A stretch of DNA of 64,000 nucleotides from Williamsia sp. CHRR-6 (GTDB lineage Bacteria > Actinomycetota > Actinomycetes > Mycobacteriales > Mycobacteriaceae), in NCBI RefSeq assembly GCF_018474015.1, contig NZ_JAHCSG010000003.1, forward strand, positions 186,001 through 250,000. The letters are read 5' to 3'. The notes beneath the pieces are model-generated. The model was not told where the DNA came from. It did not search any database and was given only the letters and a program-made list of their open reading frames with translations. Made by a program: the position numbers and the translations under genes. Below are positions 45,914 through 54,840 of this stretch, piece by piece (position 1 is the stretch's first letter; each line of letters begins with the position of its first letter).

Positions 45914-46678
45914 CTACGAGCCGGCGATCGCGGCTTGACCGTCCACCCCACGGACCGCCGATCGCAGGGCGGCCGCGGTGGCGGCGTACCGAGACGCCTT
46001 GATCTCGCCCAGCGTGCGTCCCCGCGTGTTCTGGTGGGCCCGGGCATGATCCAGTGCGGCCGGTAGCACCTGATCCAGAGGCGTTGCTGCGTCGACGATT
46101 CCACGCGCGGCCGCCTCGGTGCCGCCGTAGCGTCGGCCGGTCATCAGCAGTTCGTGGCCCACGCGCACGGGCACCCGGTCGGCGACGAGCATCACGCTGC
46201 CAGGGGCATAGCTGGCTCCGATGGTGACGCCCGGCATGCAAAGGTAGCCGCGATCGGCTCGCATCACCGCATGGTCGTGGGCTATCGCGAACAGCGCACC
46301 CGCACCGAAGGCGTGTCCAGGCACCGCCGCCACCGTGGGCATCGGGAAGGTGAGGATGCGGGCGAGCAAGCGCTGCACCGATTCCACATAGGGATCCACC
46401 TCGTCGACATGCGACAGCACCCATGCGGTGTCCAGACCGGTGGAGTAGAACTTGCCTGCCGATGTGGTCACCAGTGCGGCCGGACCCTGCCCGGCCTCCA
46501 CCTCATCGAGCAAGGCGTTGATCTCGGCGACTTGATCGGGGCCGAAGACGTGTTCGTCGTCGGTCACCTCCACTGCGCCGAGATGCAGCACGAACACAGA
46601 GTCGTCGCGGGTGAGGTAGGCCACCACCGGCACACTACCGTTCGTCGGCGGCGATGTCCGGTTCACACGGTCAGTCAC
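45914..46678 (-). CDS. Enoyl-CoA hydratase/isomerase family protein
   Basis: 254-residue crotonase-fold protein. The oxyanion-hole regions are visible: AALVTTSAGKFYSTGLD and VPGHAFGAGALFAIAHDH. The KFYSxGLD pattern resembles delta3,delta2-enoyl-CoA isomerase-type members rather than classical hydratases. The GTG at 46678 overlaps the PucR gene end by 8 bases. It may serve fatty-acid or dicarboxylic-acid breakdown together with the nearby monooxygenase. Confidence 0.82.
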   Translation of the reverse strand: MTDRVNRTSPPTNGSVPVVAYLTRDDSVFVLHLGAVEVTDDEHVFGPDQVAEINALLDEVEAGQGPAALVTTSAGKFYSTGLDTAWVLSHVDEVDPYVESVQRLLARILTFPMPTVAAVPGHAFGAGALFAIAHDHAVMRADRGYLCMPGVTIGASYAPGSVMLVADRVPVRVGHELLMTGRRYGGTEAAARGIVDAATPLDQVLPAALDHARAHQNTRGRTLGEIKASRYAATAAALRSAVRGVDGQAAIAGS

Positions 46679-47933
46679 GCACCGTCCTGAGTTGCACGAC
46701 CAGCAGCGCGGCAGCGACGTCGATGGGTCGCTCCGACAGCGGTCGGGGCAGCAGTTCGTCGGCCCGACGCAGTCGACGCTCCACAGTGTTGCGGTGGGTG
46801 TAGAGCCGTTGGGCGGCGCGGGTGGTGTTGAAACGTTCCTGCACCACCGTGACGACGGTGGAACGCAACATCGGATCGGCGGTCTCGAAGGCGCCCAACG
46901 TATCTCGGACAAACGAAGACATCCGCACCGGATCGGCCGACATCAGCGAAACCAACCGTACCTCGTCGTAGGTGGCCACCCGACGAGGCGAGGCCAACGC
47001 GGCCAGCACCTGCTGCGCCGTGAGCGCTTCGAGATGGCTGGTACGGAACCCCTCCACGCCGCGCCCCGCGCGGCCCACGGTCACCCGGACGTCGGGATGG
47101 GCGGCAACGGCTTCCCGCACCGCATCACCGTCGGGGTGCGAGGCGGTGGGAAACCACGTCCACACAATGGCCGCCCCCGCCACCACCGTCAGCCGCCGCC
47201 GACACCCGAACGACCGCATCAGGTCCTCAGCCGCCACATCGAGTTCGGCTGACAGATCATTCGACGGCACCCACAGCACGGCAGCCAGATGAGGTCCGGT
47301 CAACGCGTACCCCAGGGCGTACTCGGCGCGGTCGGCCGGGACGGGCGCACCGGAGACCAGCAGGCTCGCCGTCTCCAAGCGCGTGCTGGCCGAACCGCGG
47401 GTCAGCTCCTCCCGTTCGGCCTCGATCGCCACTTCCACCGAGTGCACGGTGTCGTCGATGAAGCAGTTCAGCGACAGGCTGGTCACCGAGAGCACCTCGA
47501 CCAGGGTCGCCGGATCTGGTGCGACATCGACACATTCACGCACCCACTCCTGCCAGGCGATCTGCTGCCCGGCCCGCCAGCTGGCTCGATCGGCGTCATC
47601 GAGTCCGCGTCGCACCAGGTCGCGGGCCAGATCAAGGGATTCGGCCCCGAGGTAGGGCACCACCCGTTCACCGGGCGCGCTGACGTTCGACGACAACCAT
47701 TGCAGCGCATTGGCTTCGCTCACCGAACGGTCTGCGGTGGACAGCGCCGGATCTGATCGCAGCCCATCGGGCGAGGCCGACTGCGACGCTTCGAAGAGCG
47801 CGTCGACGAACTCCTGCTCGCGGGTCAGCAACCGTTCAGCGACGCGCCGGATCACGCGGCGGGCCGCGTCTGACACCTCCGGCCACGACAGGCTCACCGG
47901 TGCAGTATGCACCTCGGATTCGTCCACGCTCAT
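46671..47933 (-). CDS. PucR/CdaR-type transcriptional regulator
   Basis: 420-residue regulator with a helical N-terminal domain, a GGDEF-related middle region and the C-terminal PucR helix-turn-helix TLGAFETADPMLRSTVVTVV, then RFNTTRAAQRLYTHRNTVERRL. The ATG at 47933 has only CCAAGAG before it. It sits between the monooxygenase fusion gene (31 bases upstream) and the crotonase gene, all on the minus strand, and may be autoregulated and control them and the divergent SDR. Confidence 0.88.
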   Translation of the reverse strand: MSVDESEVHTAPVSLSWPEVSDAARRVIRRVAERLLTREQEFVDALFEASQSASPDGLRSDPALSTADRSVSEANALQWLSSNVSAPGERVVPYLGAESLDLARDLVRRGLDDADRASWRAGQQIAWQEWVRECVDVAPDPATLVEVLSVTSLSLNCFIDDTVHSVEVAIEAEREELTRGSASTRLETASLLVSGAPVPADRAEYALGYALTGPHLAAVLWVPSNDLSAELDVAAEDLMRSFGCRRRLTVVAGAAIVWTWFPTASHPDGDAVREAVAAHPDVRVTVGRAGRGVEGFRTSHLEALTAQQVLAALASPRRVATYDEVRLVSLMSADPVRMSSFVRDTLGAFETADPMLRSTVVTVVQERFNTTRAAQRLYTHRNTVERRLRRADELLPRPLSERPIDVAAALLVVQLRTVRD

Positions 47934-47964
47934 CTCTTGGATCCAACCCGGTCGCCGGATGAAC

Positions 47965-50409
47965 TCAGGCCGTCACCGATTCTTTCGTCGGTGTCGTTGT
48001 CGCCGCGGAGCGCAGATGGCCGTCGAGCAAGCCGATGATCCGCGCGGCGACCGCTGCGTTGAGGTGGTGGCCCATGTCCTCGATCACCTCGTGGCGGGCG
48101 CCGGGAATCGCCCGGGCGGTGGCCGCGCCGCCGCTGGCCGCGACCATTCGATCCTTGTCGGCGTTGATCACCAACGTAGGCGCGGTGATTCGACCCAGTT
48201 GCCTGGTGCGATCGCCCGACGCACCGATCGCCCCGATCTGGCGGGCGTCGCCGCGACCTCGAAGTTCACCGGCACCTCGATTCCACGCCCTTCTCGCCCA
48301 GGCGGTCTCGGTCTCCTCGACGATGGGGTAGGCGCTGCGCGACCCGATGTGCTTGAGCAACGACACCTGCGCCTTGGCGAACTCGGAGATGTTGCTTGGA
48401 ACCGGCGCCAACAGGCGCGGCAACGTCGACTTCGCGGGCTGCCCCACGTCCCGAGCGCCGGTGGTCGACGCGATGGAGGTCAGCGAGCTCACCAGATCCG
48501 GGTGCCGCACAGCCAGGGTCTGAGCGATCATGCCTCCCATAGATATCCCGATGACATGCGCGCGGTCGACACCGATTGCGCGCAGCAGGCCAGCTGCGTC
48601 GTCGGACATGTCCTCAAGGCTGTACGCACCGTCAGGAGCGGTGCCGCGCAACATGTGCAACGGGTTGGGCATCGGGCTGTCGTTCAGGTGCGTGGAGCGC
48701 CCGCTGTCCCGATTGTCGAACCGCACAACGTGATAGCCGCGGTCGACGAGGTCGCCGACAAAGCTCTCCGGCCACGACGTGAGGTCGAGCCCGAGGCCCG
48801 GCACCAGCAGCACCGGCTCGCCCGACGGATCGCCGTCGGTGCGATAGCACAGCGTGATCCCGCGACCGACGTCGGCAAACGAGTCAGCCGCATCGGTGTC
48901 AGAGCCGGACCGTGCAGGGCCGGTACCGAAGGTGAGGTCGGGGTCGGTCACGTCGCCACGCTTGTAGATGTCGGCGTCGCCGGGATAACTCATCGACATC
49001 ACCCACGGATATGCGTCGCCCTGCCGCGGCTGCTGGTCGAGTACTCGCTGCACGTAGCCCGCGCTGAAATCCATGAGCGGACGCGTCTTCATCCCCTCCG
49101 GTAGCTCGGGAACAACTGTGGTGTAACCCAAGTCGTCCATGTAGGACAGCAGACGCACGAAGTATTGCGACAGCAGACCCACTTTCAGGGTCCACGATCC
49201 GTGCGTGTAGCCGATCAGGAACGCCAGGTTGGGAATCCCCGAGAGCATGTTGCCTTTGAAGGCAACGGTCTCCGACAGCGTGATGGGCTTGTCGTCGACG
49301 CTGATCTGCATGCCGCCGAACAGTCGCACGTTGAGACCGGTTGCGGTGATGATGATGTCGGCGTCGAGGTGCTGGCCTGAAGACAGCTGGATGCCGGTCT
49401 CGTCGAAGGTCTCGATGGTGTCGGTGACCACCGAGGCGAGACCACTGGTGATGGCCTCAAAGTAGTCGCCACCGGGGCTGGCACACAGCCGCTGATCCCA
49501 TGGGTCATACGGCGGGTTGAAGTGGGTGTCCACCGGGTACTGGTCCGGCAGCGCGCGCCGGTTGACCCGCCGGATGTAGCGACGCATGGTCTTGGGAAAC
49601 TTCTGCCCGAGTTGAACATTGGCCGACTCGAACCACACCTGGAACGCTCGGATGGCGGCGTAAGCCTTGTCCCTGGGCAGCACCGCGCGCAGGGTGTCGG
49701 AGATACGGTCCCGCTTGGGGACGGGCATCACGTAGGTGGGGGTGCGTTGCAACTGGACCACGTGGGCGGCGCCCTGCAGGTTCGGGATGAGGGTGACCGC
49801 AGTGGCGCCGCTACCGATCACCACGATTCGCTTGCCTCGGTAGTCGAGGTCTTCGGGCCAGTGCTGTGGATGGATCACCTGGCCGCGGAACCGATCCCGG
49901 CCGGGGAAGTCGGGGGTGTAGCCCTGGTCGTAGTTGTAGTACCCGGTCGCGTTGAGCACGAACGTCGCCGTCATCTGCACGCGTCGGCCGGTGTCGACCT
50001 CTTCCACGTCGACGACCCACAGCGCATTCGCGCTGGACCAGTTGACCGCGACGACCTTGCGCTGATACCGGATGTGCGGCTCGATGCCGTACTTGTGTGA
50101 CACCCCGCGCATGTAGGTGAGGATCTGCTGGCCGTCGACGAGGACGGTGTCCTCGAGCCAGGGTTCGAACTCGTAGCCGAAGCAGTGGTGATCGGAATCC
50201 GACCGAATACCCGGATACTTGAACAGGTCCCAGGTTCCACCCGAGGCGGCACGCCCCTCGAGGATGACGAAGGACTTACCAGGAAGGTCCTTCTTGAGGT
50301 AGTAGCCGGCCCCGATGCCGCCGAATCCAGCACCGACCACAACCACATCGTGGTGCTCGACAGCGTGTGCGGCGGCGGGTGTCTCCGACGAGGTGGTGGT
50401 TGCAGACAT
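47965..50409 (-). CDS. Baeyer-Villiger-type flavin monooxygenase fused to an alpha/beta hydrolase
   Basis: 814-residue two-enzyme fusion. Residues 1 to about 500 are a class B flavin monooxygenase with FAD motif GAGFGG (26-31), the Baeyer-Villiger fingerprint FRGQVIHPQHWP (174-185) and NADPH motif GSGATA. Residues from about 525 are an alpha/beta hydrolase with LLVPGLGLD, DNRDSGRST and nucleophile elbow GISMGG (Ser near 622). A final VIEDMGHHLN carries the catalytic His. The pairing suggests ketone to ester to acid plus alcohol in one polypeptide. GAGGAG precedes the ATG. It is divergent from an SDR that could supply the ketone from an alcohol. Confidence 0.93.
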   Translation of the reverse strand: MSATTTSSETPAAAHAVEHHDVVVVGAGFGGIGAGYYLKKDLPGKSFVILEGRAASGGTWDLFKYPGIRSDSDHHCFGYEFEPWLEDTVLVDGQQILTYMRGVSHKYGIEPHIRYQRKVVAVNWSSANALWVVDVEEVDTGRRVQMTATFVLNATGYYNYDQGYTPDFPGRDRFRGQVIHPQHWPEDLDYRGKRIVVIGSGATAVTLIPNLQGAAHVVQLQRTPTYVMPVPKRDRISDTLRAVLPRDKAYAAIRAFQVWFESANVQLGQKFPKTMRRYIRRVNRRALPDQYPVDTHFNPPYDPWDQRLCASPGGDYFEAITSGLASVVTDTIETFDETGIQLSSGQHLDADIIITATGLNVRLFGGMQISVDDKPITLSETVAFKGNMLSGIPNLAFLIGYTHGSWTLKVGLLSQYFVRLLSYMDDLGYTTVVPELPEGMKTRPLMDFSAGYVQRVLDQQPRQGDAYPWVMSMSYPGDADIYKRGDVTDPDLTFGTGPARSGSDTDAADSFADVGRGITLCYRTDGDPSGEPVLLVPGLGLDLTSWPESFVGDLVDRGYHVVRFDNRDSGRSTHLNDSPMPNPLHMLRGTAPDGAYSLEDMSDDAAGLLRAIGVDRAHVIGISMGGMIAQTLAVRHPDLVSSLTSIASTTGARDVGQPAKSTLPRLLAPVPSNISEFAKAQVSLLKHIGSRSAYPIVEETETAWARRAWNRGAGELRGRGDARQIGAIGASGDRTRQLGRITAPTLVINADKDRMVAASGGAATARAIPGARHEVIEDMGHHLNAAVAARIIGLLDGHLRSAATTTPTKESVTA

Positions 50410-50725
50410 CGGTGCTCCTCAGTGTTGACGACGTGGGGGGATCGGGATGCGTGCCCTCCACTCTCAATGACTCAGGTCACTCTCGCCACGTCACTTTGCC
50501 TCGTTTCGAGGCTGAGAGTGGTGCACTGCGCCCCATCACGTGGGCAACCTCGACGAAAGCACAGCAACCGCGCAGCGATCGGATGACCGATATACGGCGA
50601 TTGGCCGGGGCGCTGGTGCACTGTGCCACGCAAGTGACCTGAACGTGGTGCGAAGCGACATCGTCGCCGCGGGGGTCAGGGGATCACTCTCATTGAATCC
50701 GCGCGTCATCAGAGAGGAACTCCTC
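50410..50725. promoter_or_regulatory. Divergent control region, monooxygenase fusion / SDR
   Basis: 316 bases without a gene. A perfect 10-base motif occurs twice in opposite sense: TCAGGTCACT (50472-50481) and AGTGACCTGA (50633-50642). The copies are 63 and 84 bases from the two start codons, one for each direction. This symmetry suggests a regulator site at each promoter, possibly for the PucR-type protein. Confidence 0.5.
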
Positions 50726-51547
50726 ATGAACAAGTTCACCGGGAAAGTCGCCGTCGTCACCGGGGCCGGCTCAGGCATCGGGCGCGCACTCGCGGTGGGC
50801 CTGGCCCAGCGTGGCGCCCGACTGGCCCTGGCCGACGTCGACGAGGCGGGCCTGACCGAGACCGTCAAGGCACTCCCGCACACCGAGGTGATGACCGCGA
50901 AAGTCGACGTCTCCGATCGGCATTCGGTGGCAGACTTCGCACGCGAGGTGAAGCAACGGTTCGGTGTGGTCCACCAGGTGTACAACAACGCGGGTATCGC
51001 GCCGATCTATCAGACTGTGCTGGAACAGGATTACCGCGATTACGAACGCACATTCGCGGTCAACCTGTGGGGCACCATCCACGGCACCAAGGAGTTCCTG
51101 CCACACCTCATCGAGTCCGGCGACGGCCACGTCGTGAACATCTCCAGCCTCAACGGCATCATGGCCGAGAGCGGAATTGGTCCATACGCCACAACCAAGT
51201 TCGCGGTCCGAGGCTTCACCGAGACACTGCGCGTGGAGATGCTCAAAGACAAGCTGCCGGTGAAGGTCAGCATCGTTCATCCTGGCGGGGTCAAGACCAA
51301 CATCTCCCGCGAATCTCACGTCGAAGGTGTCAGCGCCGAAGAGGCTCGCCGCGCCAAGATCTACGAAGAGCAGCTCTACACGTGGACACCTGCACAGGCA
51401 GCCGAGCGGATCCTGACCGATGTGGCCCGCGGAAAGGGGCGCATCTGTTTTGCCCAGACGCGCTGGGTTGATCCGATGGTCAGGCTGTTCCCCTCGTCCT
51501 ACCCGCGCCTGGCGGTCTGGCTGGAGAAGCGGTTCTTCGGCAGCTGA
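50726..51547 (+). CDS. Short-chain dehydrogenase/reductase (second)
   Basis: 273-residue SDR with VVTGAGSGIGRALAVGLA, the NNAG motif in VYNNAGIAP, Ser in NISSLNG and YATTK as active site. Asp-Val at the end of beta 2 points to NAD. The C-terminal tail (WVDPMVRLFPSSYPRLAVW) is longer and hydrophobic, as in SDRs linked with flavin monooxygenases. AGAGGA lies before the ATG. It is divergent from the monooxygenase-hydrolase gene and probably oxidises an alcohol to the ketone that the monooxygenase uses. Confidence 0.88.
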   Translation: MNKFTGKVAVVTGAGSGIGRALAVGLAQRGARLALADVDEAGLTETVKALPHTEVMTAKVDVSDRHSVADFAREVKQRFGVVHQVYNNAGIAPIYQTVLEQDYRDYERTFAVNLWGTIHGTKEFLPHLIESGDGHVVNISSLNGIMAESGIGPYATTKFAVRGFTETLRVEMLKDKLPVKVSIVHPGGVKTNISRESHVEGVSAEEARRAKIYEEQLYTWTPAQAAERILTDVARGKGRICFAQTRWVDPMVRLFPSSYPRLAVWLEKRFFGS

Positions 51548-51610
51548 GCCGCTGCGCGACCCCGGAGATCCGTTGCCCGCCTTGATGCCTGCGCGGCGAC
51601 AATCCCACCC

Positions 51611-52633
51611 TCACACGGCGACGCTGAGGCCGCGTAACCGCGGAGCGAGGTCCTTCTCGAAGTGGGTGAGGAAACGACGCTGATCGTGCCCGGGGGCGTG
51701 AAACACCAGGTGATTGAGTCCGGCGTCGGTGTACTGCTTGACCTGTTCGACTGCCTCATCGGGGTCGGAGGTGACAATCCAGCGTTTGGCTACCTGCTCG
51801 ATGGGAAGCTCGTCGGCCAGGCGTTCCATCTCGGTGGGGCTGGACACAGTGTGTTTCTGCTCGGCAGTCAGTGACAACGGCGCCCAGAACCGTGTGTTCT
51901 CCAGGGCCAGTTGCGGATCCGGGTCGTACGAGATCTTGATCTCGATCATCCGGTCAATCGCCTCGAAGCTGCGTTCAGCCTTCGCCGCGCCCTCCTTGAC
52001 CGCGGGGATCAGCTTCTCGGTGTAGAGGTCCATGCCTTTGCCTGAGGTACAGATGAAGCCGTCGCCTGCACGCCCGGCGTATCGCGCCACCACCGGACCA
52101 CCCGCGGCCACGTACACGGGAACGGGTTGTTCGGGGATGTCATAGAGGAAGGCATCTTTGGTCGTGTAGTAGTCGCCCGCGAAGTCGATGTGATCGCCGG
52201 TCCACAGCTCGCGCATCAGGGCGATCGCTTCGCGCAGACGCGCGAAACGCTCCTTGAACTCGGGCCATTCGCCGGTGAAACCGGTGGCGTATTCGTTGAG
52301 TGCCTCACCGGTGCCCACGCCCAGCATGATGCGCCCCGGGTACATGCACGCCATCGACCCGAACGCCTGCGCCAGCACGGCGGGGTTGTAGCGGAACGTG
52401 GGCGTCATGACCGAGGTGCCGATCTGGACGCGTTGGGTGCGCTCACCCACTGCCGCCATCCAGGTCAGCGAGAAGGGAGCGTGCCCGCCCTCGTGGCGCC
52501 ACGGCTGAAAGTGGTCGCTGACGGCCACCGAGTCCATGCCGGCTTCCTCGGCGGCCACCGAGATCTCCACCAGCTCACGGGGATCGAACTGCTCGGCCGA
52601 AGCCTTGTACCCCAGCCTGAGTTCCTGCGTCAT
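51611..52633 (-). CDS. fgd: F420-dependent glucose-6-phosphate dehydrogenase
   Basis: Oxidises glucose 6-phosphate to 6-phosphogluconolactone while reducing coenzyme F420. The 340-residue luciferase-like TIM barrel opens with [17 protein letters not shown]. It has [20 protein letters not shown] (His and Trp at the F420 site), VGTGEALNE (catalytic Glu) and [21 protein letters not shown]. The ATG at 52633 has GAGGAG before it; the earlier open frame crosses the promoter palindromes and is rejected. In M. tuberculosis the orthologue is next to pta; here about 35 kb of other genes lie between. Confidence 0.96.
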   Translation of the reverse strand: MTQELRLGYKASAEQFDPRELVEISVAAEEAGMDSVAVSDHFQPWRHEGGHAPFSLTWMAAVGERTQRVQIGTSVMTPTFRYNPAVLAQAFGSMACMYPGRIMLGVGTGEALNEYATGFTGEWPEFKERFARLREAIALMRELWTGDHIDFAGDYYTTKDAFLYDIPEQPVPVYVAAGGPVVARYAGRAGDGFICTSGKGMDLYTEKLIPAVKEGAAKAERSFEAIDRMIEIKISYDPDPQLALENTRFWAPLSLTAEQKHTVSSPTEMERLADELPIEQVAKRWIVTSDPDEAVEQVKQYTDAGLNHLVFHAPGHDQRRFLTHFEKDLAPRLRGLSVAV

Positions 52634-52661
52634 TGCGTCTCTCCTCAACCGCGAGCCGTCG

Positions 52662-52721
52662 CCCTGTGGACCGGACGTTGACATCCAATCTAGCGACCGA
52701 GCGCCCGCTCGGTCCACAGGG
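52662..52721. promoter_or_regulatory. Nested palindromes in the fgd promoter
   Basis: An outer 12-base inverted repeat CCCTGTGGACCG (52662-52673) / CGGTCCACAGGG (52710-52721) surrounds an inner palindrome GACCGAGCG-CC-CGCTCGGTC (52695-52714). The outer right arm overlaps the inner right arm. The inner one resembles operators of TetR-family repressors in Actinobacteria. A minus-strand TAGATT (52692-52687) next to it may be the -10 for fgd. No TetR gene lies in the window. Confidence 0.55.
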
Positions 52722-52760
52722 TGAACCGTACGGGGCCAGCACCGGCGCTTGCGAATCGCC

Positions 52761-53022
52761 GTGAAGGGCGTCGGACTCCGCAAGCTGCGCCAGAACGCAT
52801 CCGAACTGATTCGCGATGTCGAGTCGCGCGGGGAGATCTCCATCATCGTCGCTGGTCGAGCGACCACTCGCACGCAGCCTCCCGCGCGCCACGTGCGGCG
52901 AAGTTTCGACGACATCGCGCCACTTTTCGGCTGTGCGCAGAAACCCCGACCGCCTCAACATCCGAGATCCCATCACAGACCTTCGCAGCCACGACCAGCC
53001 CGTGGACGCGATGGCGGTATGA
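52761..53022 (+). pseudogene. Frameshifted Phd/YefM-like antitoxin remnant
   Basis: Frame from GTG 52761 reads [20 protein letters not shown], then [20 protein letters not shown] and [10 protein letters not shown]. This is the usual opening of prevent-host-death antitoxins ([13 protein letters not shown], then a VAGRP-like turn). After PLF the expected continuation is in another frame: [14 protein letters not shown], ending at a stop at 53022. A single frameshift would restore one antitoxin-length protein. No matching toxin gene can be read downstream. Confidence 0.5.
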
Positions 53023-53313
53023 CGCATGCGACCGAACTCCCGCACAGGCGTTCGGACTGGATACTATGCCGAGGAACCGAACCGGCCCGGTGGCCGTCTC
53101 AGCAGGGAACGGTTCGCCATCGCGGATGCCCTCCCCGTCGGGTCAGTCGCACAAATGGAGATGTGGTGGCGAGTACGCCCGACGATTGGGTAATGGTCAT
53201 TTACGAGAGCGCCCAAGGGCAGCCATCAATTTCGGTCGGGTCACCGTGCTTCTGAAAAATCCCAGGTCAACAATTCGATGAGTTGGCCCGATACGTTCAC
53301 CCGATCAAGGTGA

Positions 53314-53454
53314 CCACTGGGCCACTTCGCACGGTCGGGCGGTGGCGGTCATCGCTGGCTGTGCCGAAGAAGCGCGCGTTCGGGCAGCGTCCGGGACTTG
53401 GCCATCCCAGACGAATTCGATGCGCCCCTCCCGCACCGCGAGCTGGCCGCATAG
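53314..53454 (+). pseudogene. Second antitoxin C-terminal remnant
   Basis: The frame ending at TAG 53452-53454 ends RDLAIPDEFDAPLPHRELAA. The segment (P)DEFDAPLP is a common C-terminal toxin-binding tail of type II antitoxins. The frame is closed upstream at 53311-53313 and has no start or N-terminal DNA-binding part. The region 53023-53313 and 53455-53499 around it holds no gene I can support. Confidence 0.4.
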
Positions 53455-53499
53455 GGATCCCACCTCACGACCCAAGTGCCACCAGGATCGATCGACCCG

Positions 53500-54840
53500 T
53501 CAGCGCGGTAGCCACAGACAGAACACCGCACCGCTGCTGGGGCCGGTGGAGTCCAGGCAGGTGAGGTCACCGCCGTGGGCTCGCGCCAGTCCACGAGCCA
53601 CCGCCAGCCCCAATCCGCTTCCGCCGGTGCGACGATCGCGGGCATCGTCCAAGCGCACCAGGCGTTCGAAGATGCGTTCACGATCGGCCGGGGCGACACC
53701 CGGGCCGGTGTCGGACACCAGCAGGCTCACCGCGTGCGGTTCGTCGACCACCGACACCCGCACCGACCCGCCCGGCGGGGTGGCCTGACACGCGTTGTCC
53801 ACCAGGTTGGCCACGATCTGACTGATCCGGCTGGCGTCCACCGCAATCGGTGCAGCAGCCCCGTGTACCTCGATCGTCAACTGCGGGTACAGAAGTCGCA
53901 CCCGTGCCACCTGTTCGGCGGCCAATGCACCCACATCCGTCGGCGCCGGGGTGATGGCGATGCCCGAATCGATCCGGGCCATGTCGACCATGTCGTCCAC
54001 CAACCGACCCGCCCGGCGGGTCTCCTGAACCAGCAATAGACACAACTGTTCCCGCTCCTGCGCCGGCATGTCCGGCGGCGCCTGCAGCAGAGTCTCGGCG
54101 ATGGCCTGCACACCACTGATCGGCGTCCGCAACTCGTGGCCGGCATCAGCGACAAACCGGCGCACCGCCTGTTGGGCTGCCCGCTCGTTGTGTTCAGCTC
54201 CCTCCAGGGAATCCAACATCGCGTCGAAAGCTGCTGCGGTACGGCCCAATTCGGTGTCGCGGCGCTGCGGGGTCAACCGTGCGCCACGCCGACCGGTCGC
54301 AATCGAGCGGGCCAACGCCGTCATCGCATCCAGCGGCGCCAACGCATAGCGCACTGCGATCCACAACAGACCGGCCGCGACCAACACGGCTATCGCCCCG
54401 GCGATCACCAGCCCCCACAGCAGACGACCGCGCACCCGGTCCAACAGGCGGTTGTCCACGGCGAGGGTGAGCTGGGCACCGCGTGCCCAGGCCCTGCCAC
54501 CTCGCAGGGTGATGGTGCGTCGTGACTCGGTGGCATTGGGTGGCAACGCCTTCCCCACCACCGACCCATCCGACAGCACCAGCTGAGCCCGCACCGACTG
54601 CCCGTCGATACGCGCGATGAATGCCTCCGGGCGGGCCACCGTGCGAGCCAGCTGGCGGGAATATGTGGCCCGCTCGTTCAGCAAGCTGTTCACATCGCGT
54701 TTGGCTGCGACGGTGAACAGCGTGCCCGCAGTCACGATCACCACGGCGATCACAGCGGTGATGATGACACTACCGATCACCGTGACCCGAAGGCGCAGCG
54801 AATGTGTCTGCAGCCCAATCTTTTCACGGCCGATCATCAT
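53500..54840 (-). CDS. Two-component sensor histidine kinase
   Basis: 446-residue membrane kinase. First membrane segment VIGSVIITAVIAVVIVTAG near residues 20-40, an extracellular domain of about 100 residues, second segment LLWGLVIAGAIAVLVAAGLL, HAMP, then the dimerisation domain with phospho-acceptor His in DAGHELRTPISG (near 234). The ATPase domain has NLVDNACQATP, DTGPGV and GGSGLGLAVARGLARAHGG. It starts at ATG 54840 in an ATGA overlap with the response regulator stop, so the two are co-translated. The signal is unknown; neighbouring secreted proteins suggest an envelope cue. Confidence 0.93.
   Translation of the reverse strand: MMIGREKIGLQTHSLRLRVTVIGSVIITAVIAVVIVTAGTLFTVAAKRDVNSLLNERATYSRQLARTVARPEAFIARIDGQSVRAQLVLSDGSVVGKALPPNATESRRTITLRGGRAWARGAQLTLAVDNRLLDRVRGRLLWGLVIAGAIAVLVAAGLLWIAVRYALAPLDAMTALARSIATGRRGARLTPQRRDTELGRTAAAFDAMLDSLEGAEHNERAAQQAVRRFVADAGHELRTPISGVQAIAETLLQAPPDMPAQEREQLCLLLVQETRRAGRLVDDMVDMARIDSGIAITPAPTDVGALAAEQVARVRLLYPQLTIEVHGAAAPIAVDASRISQIVANLVDNACQATPPGGSVRVSVVDEPHAVSLLVSDTGPGVAPADRERIFERLVRLDDARDRRTGGSGLGLAVARGLARAHGGDLTCLDSTGPSSGAVFCLWLPR

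Noticed and set aside
53031-53313. Possible small toxin gene after the antitoxin remnant
   Set aside because: No frame gives a PIN-domain, RelE or similar pattern. The frames are short and broken, so I do not call a gene.
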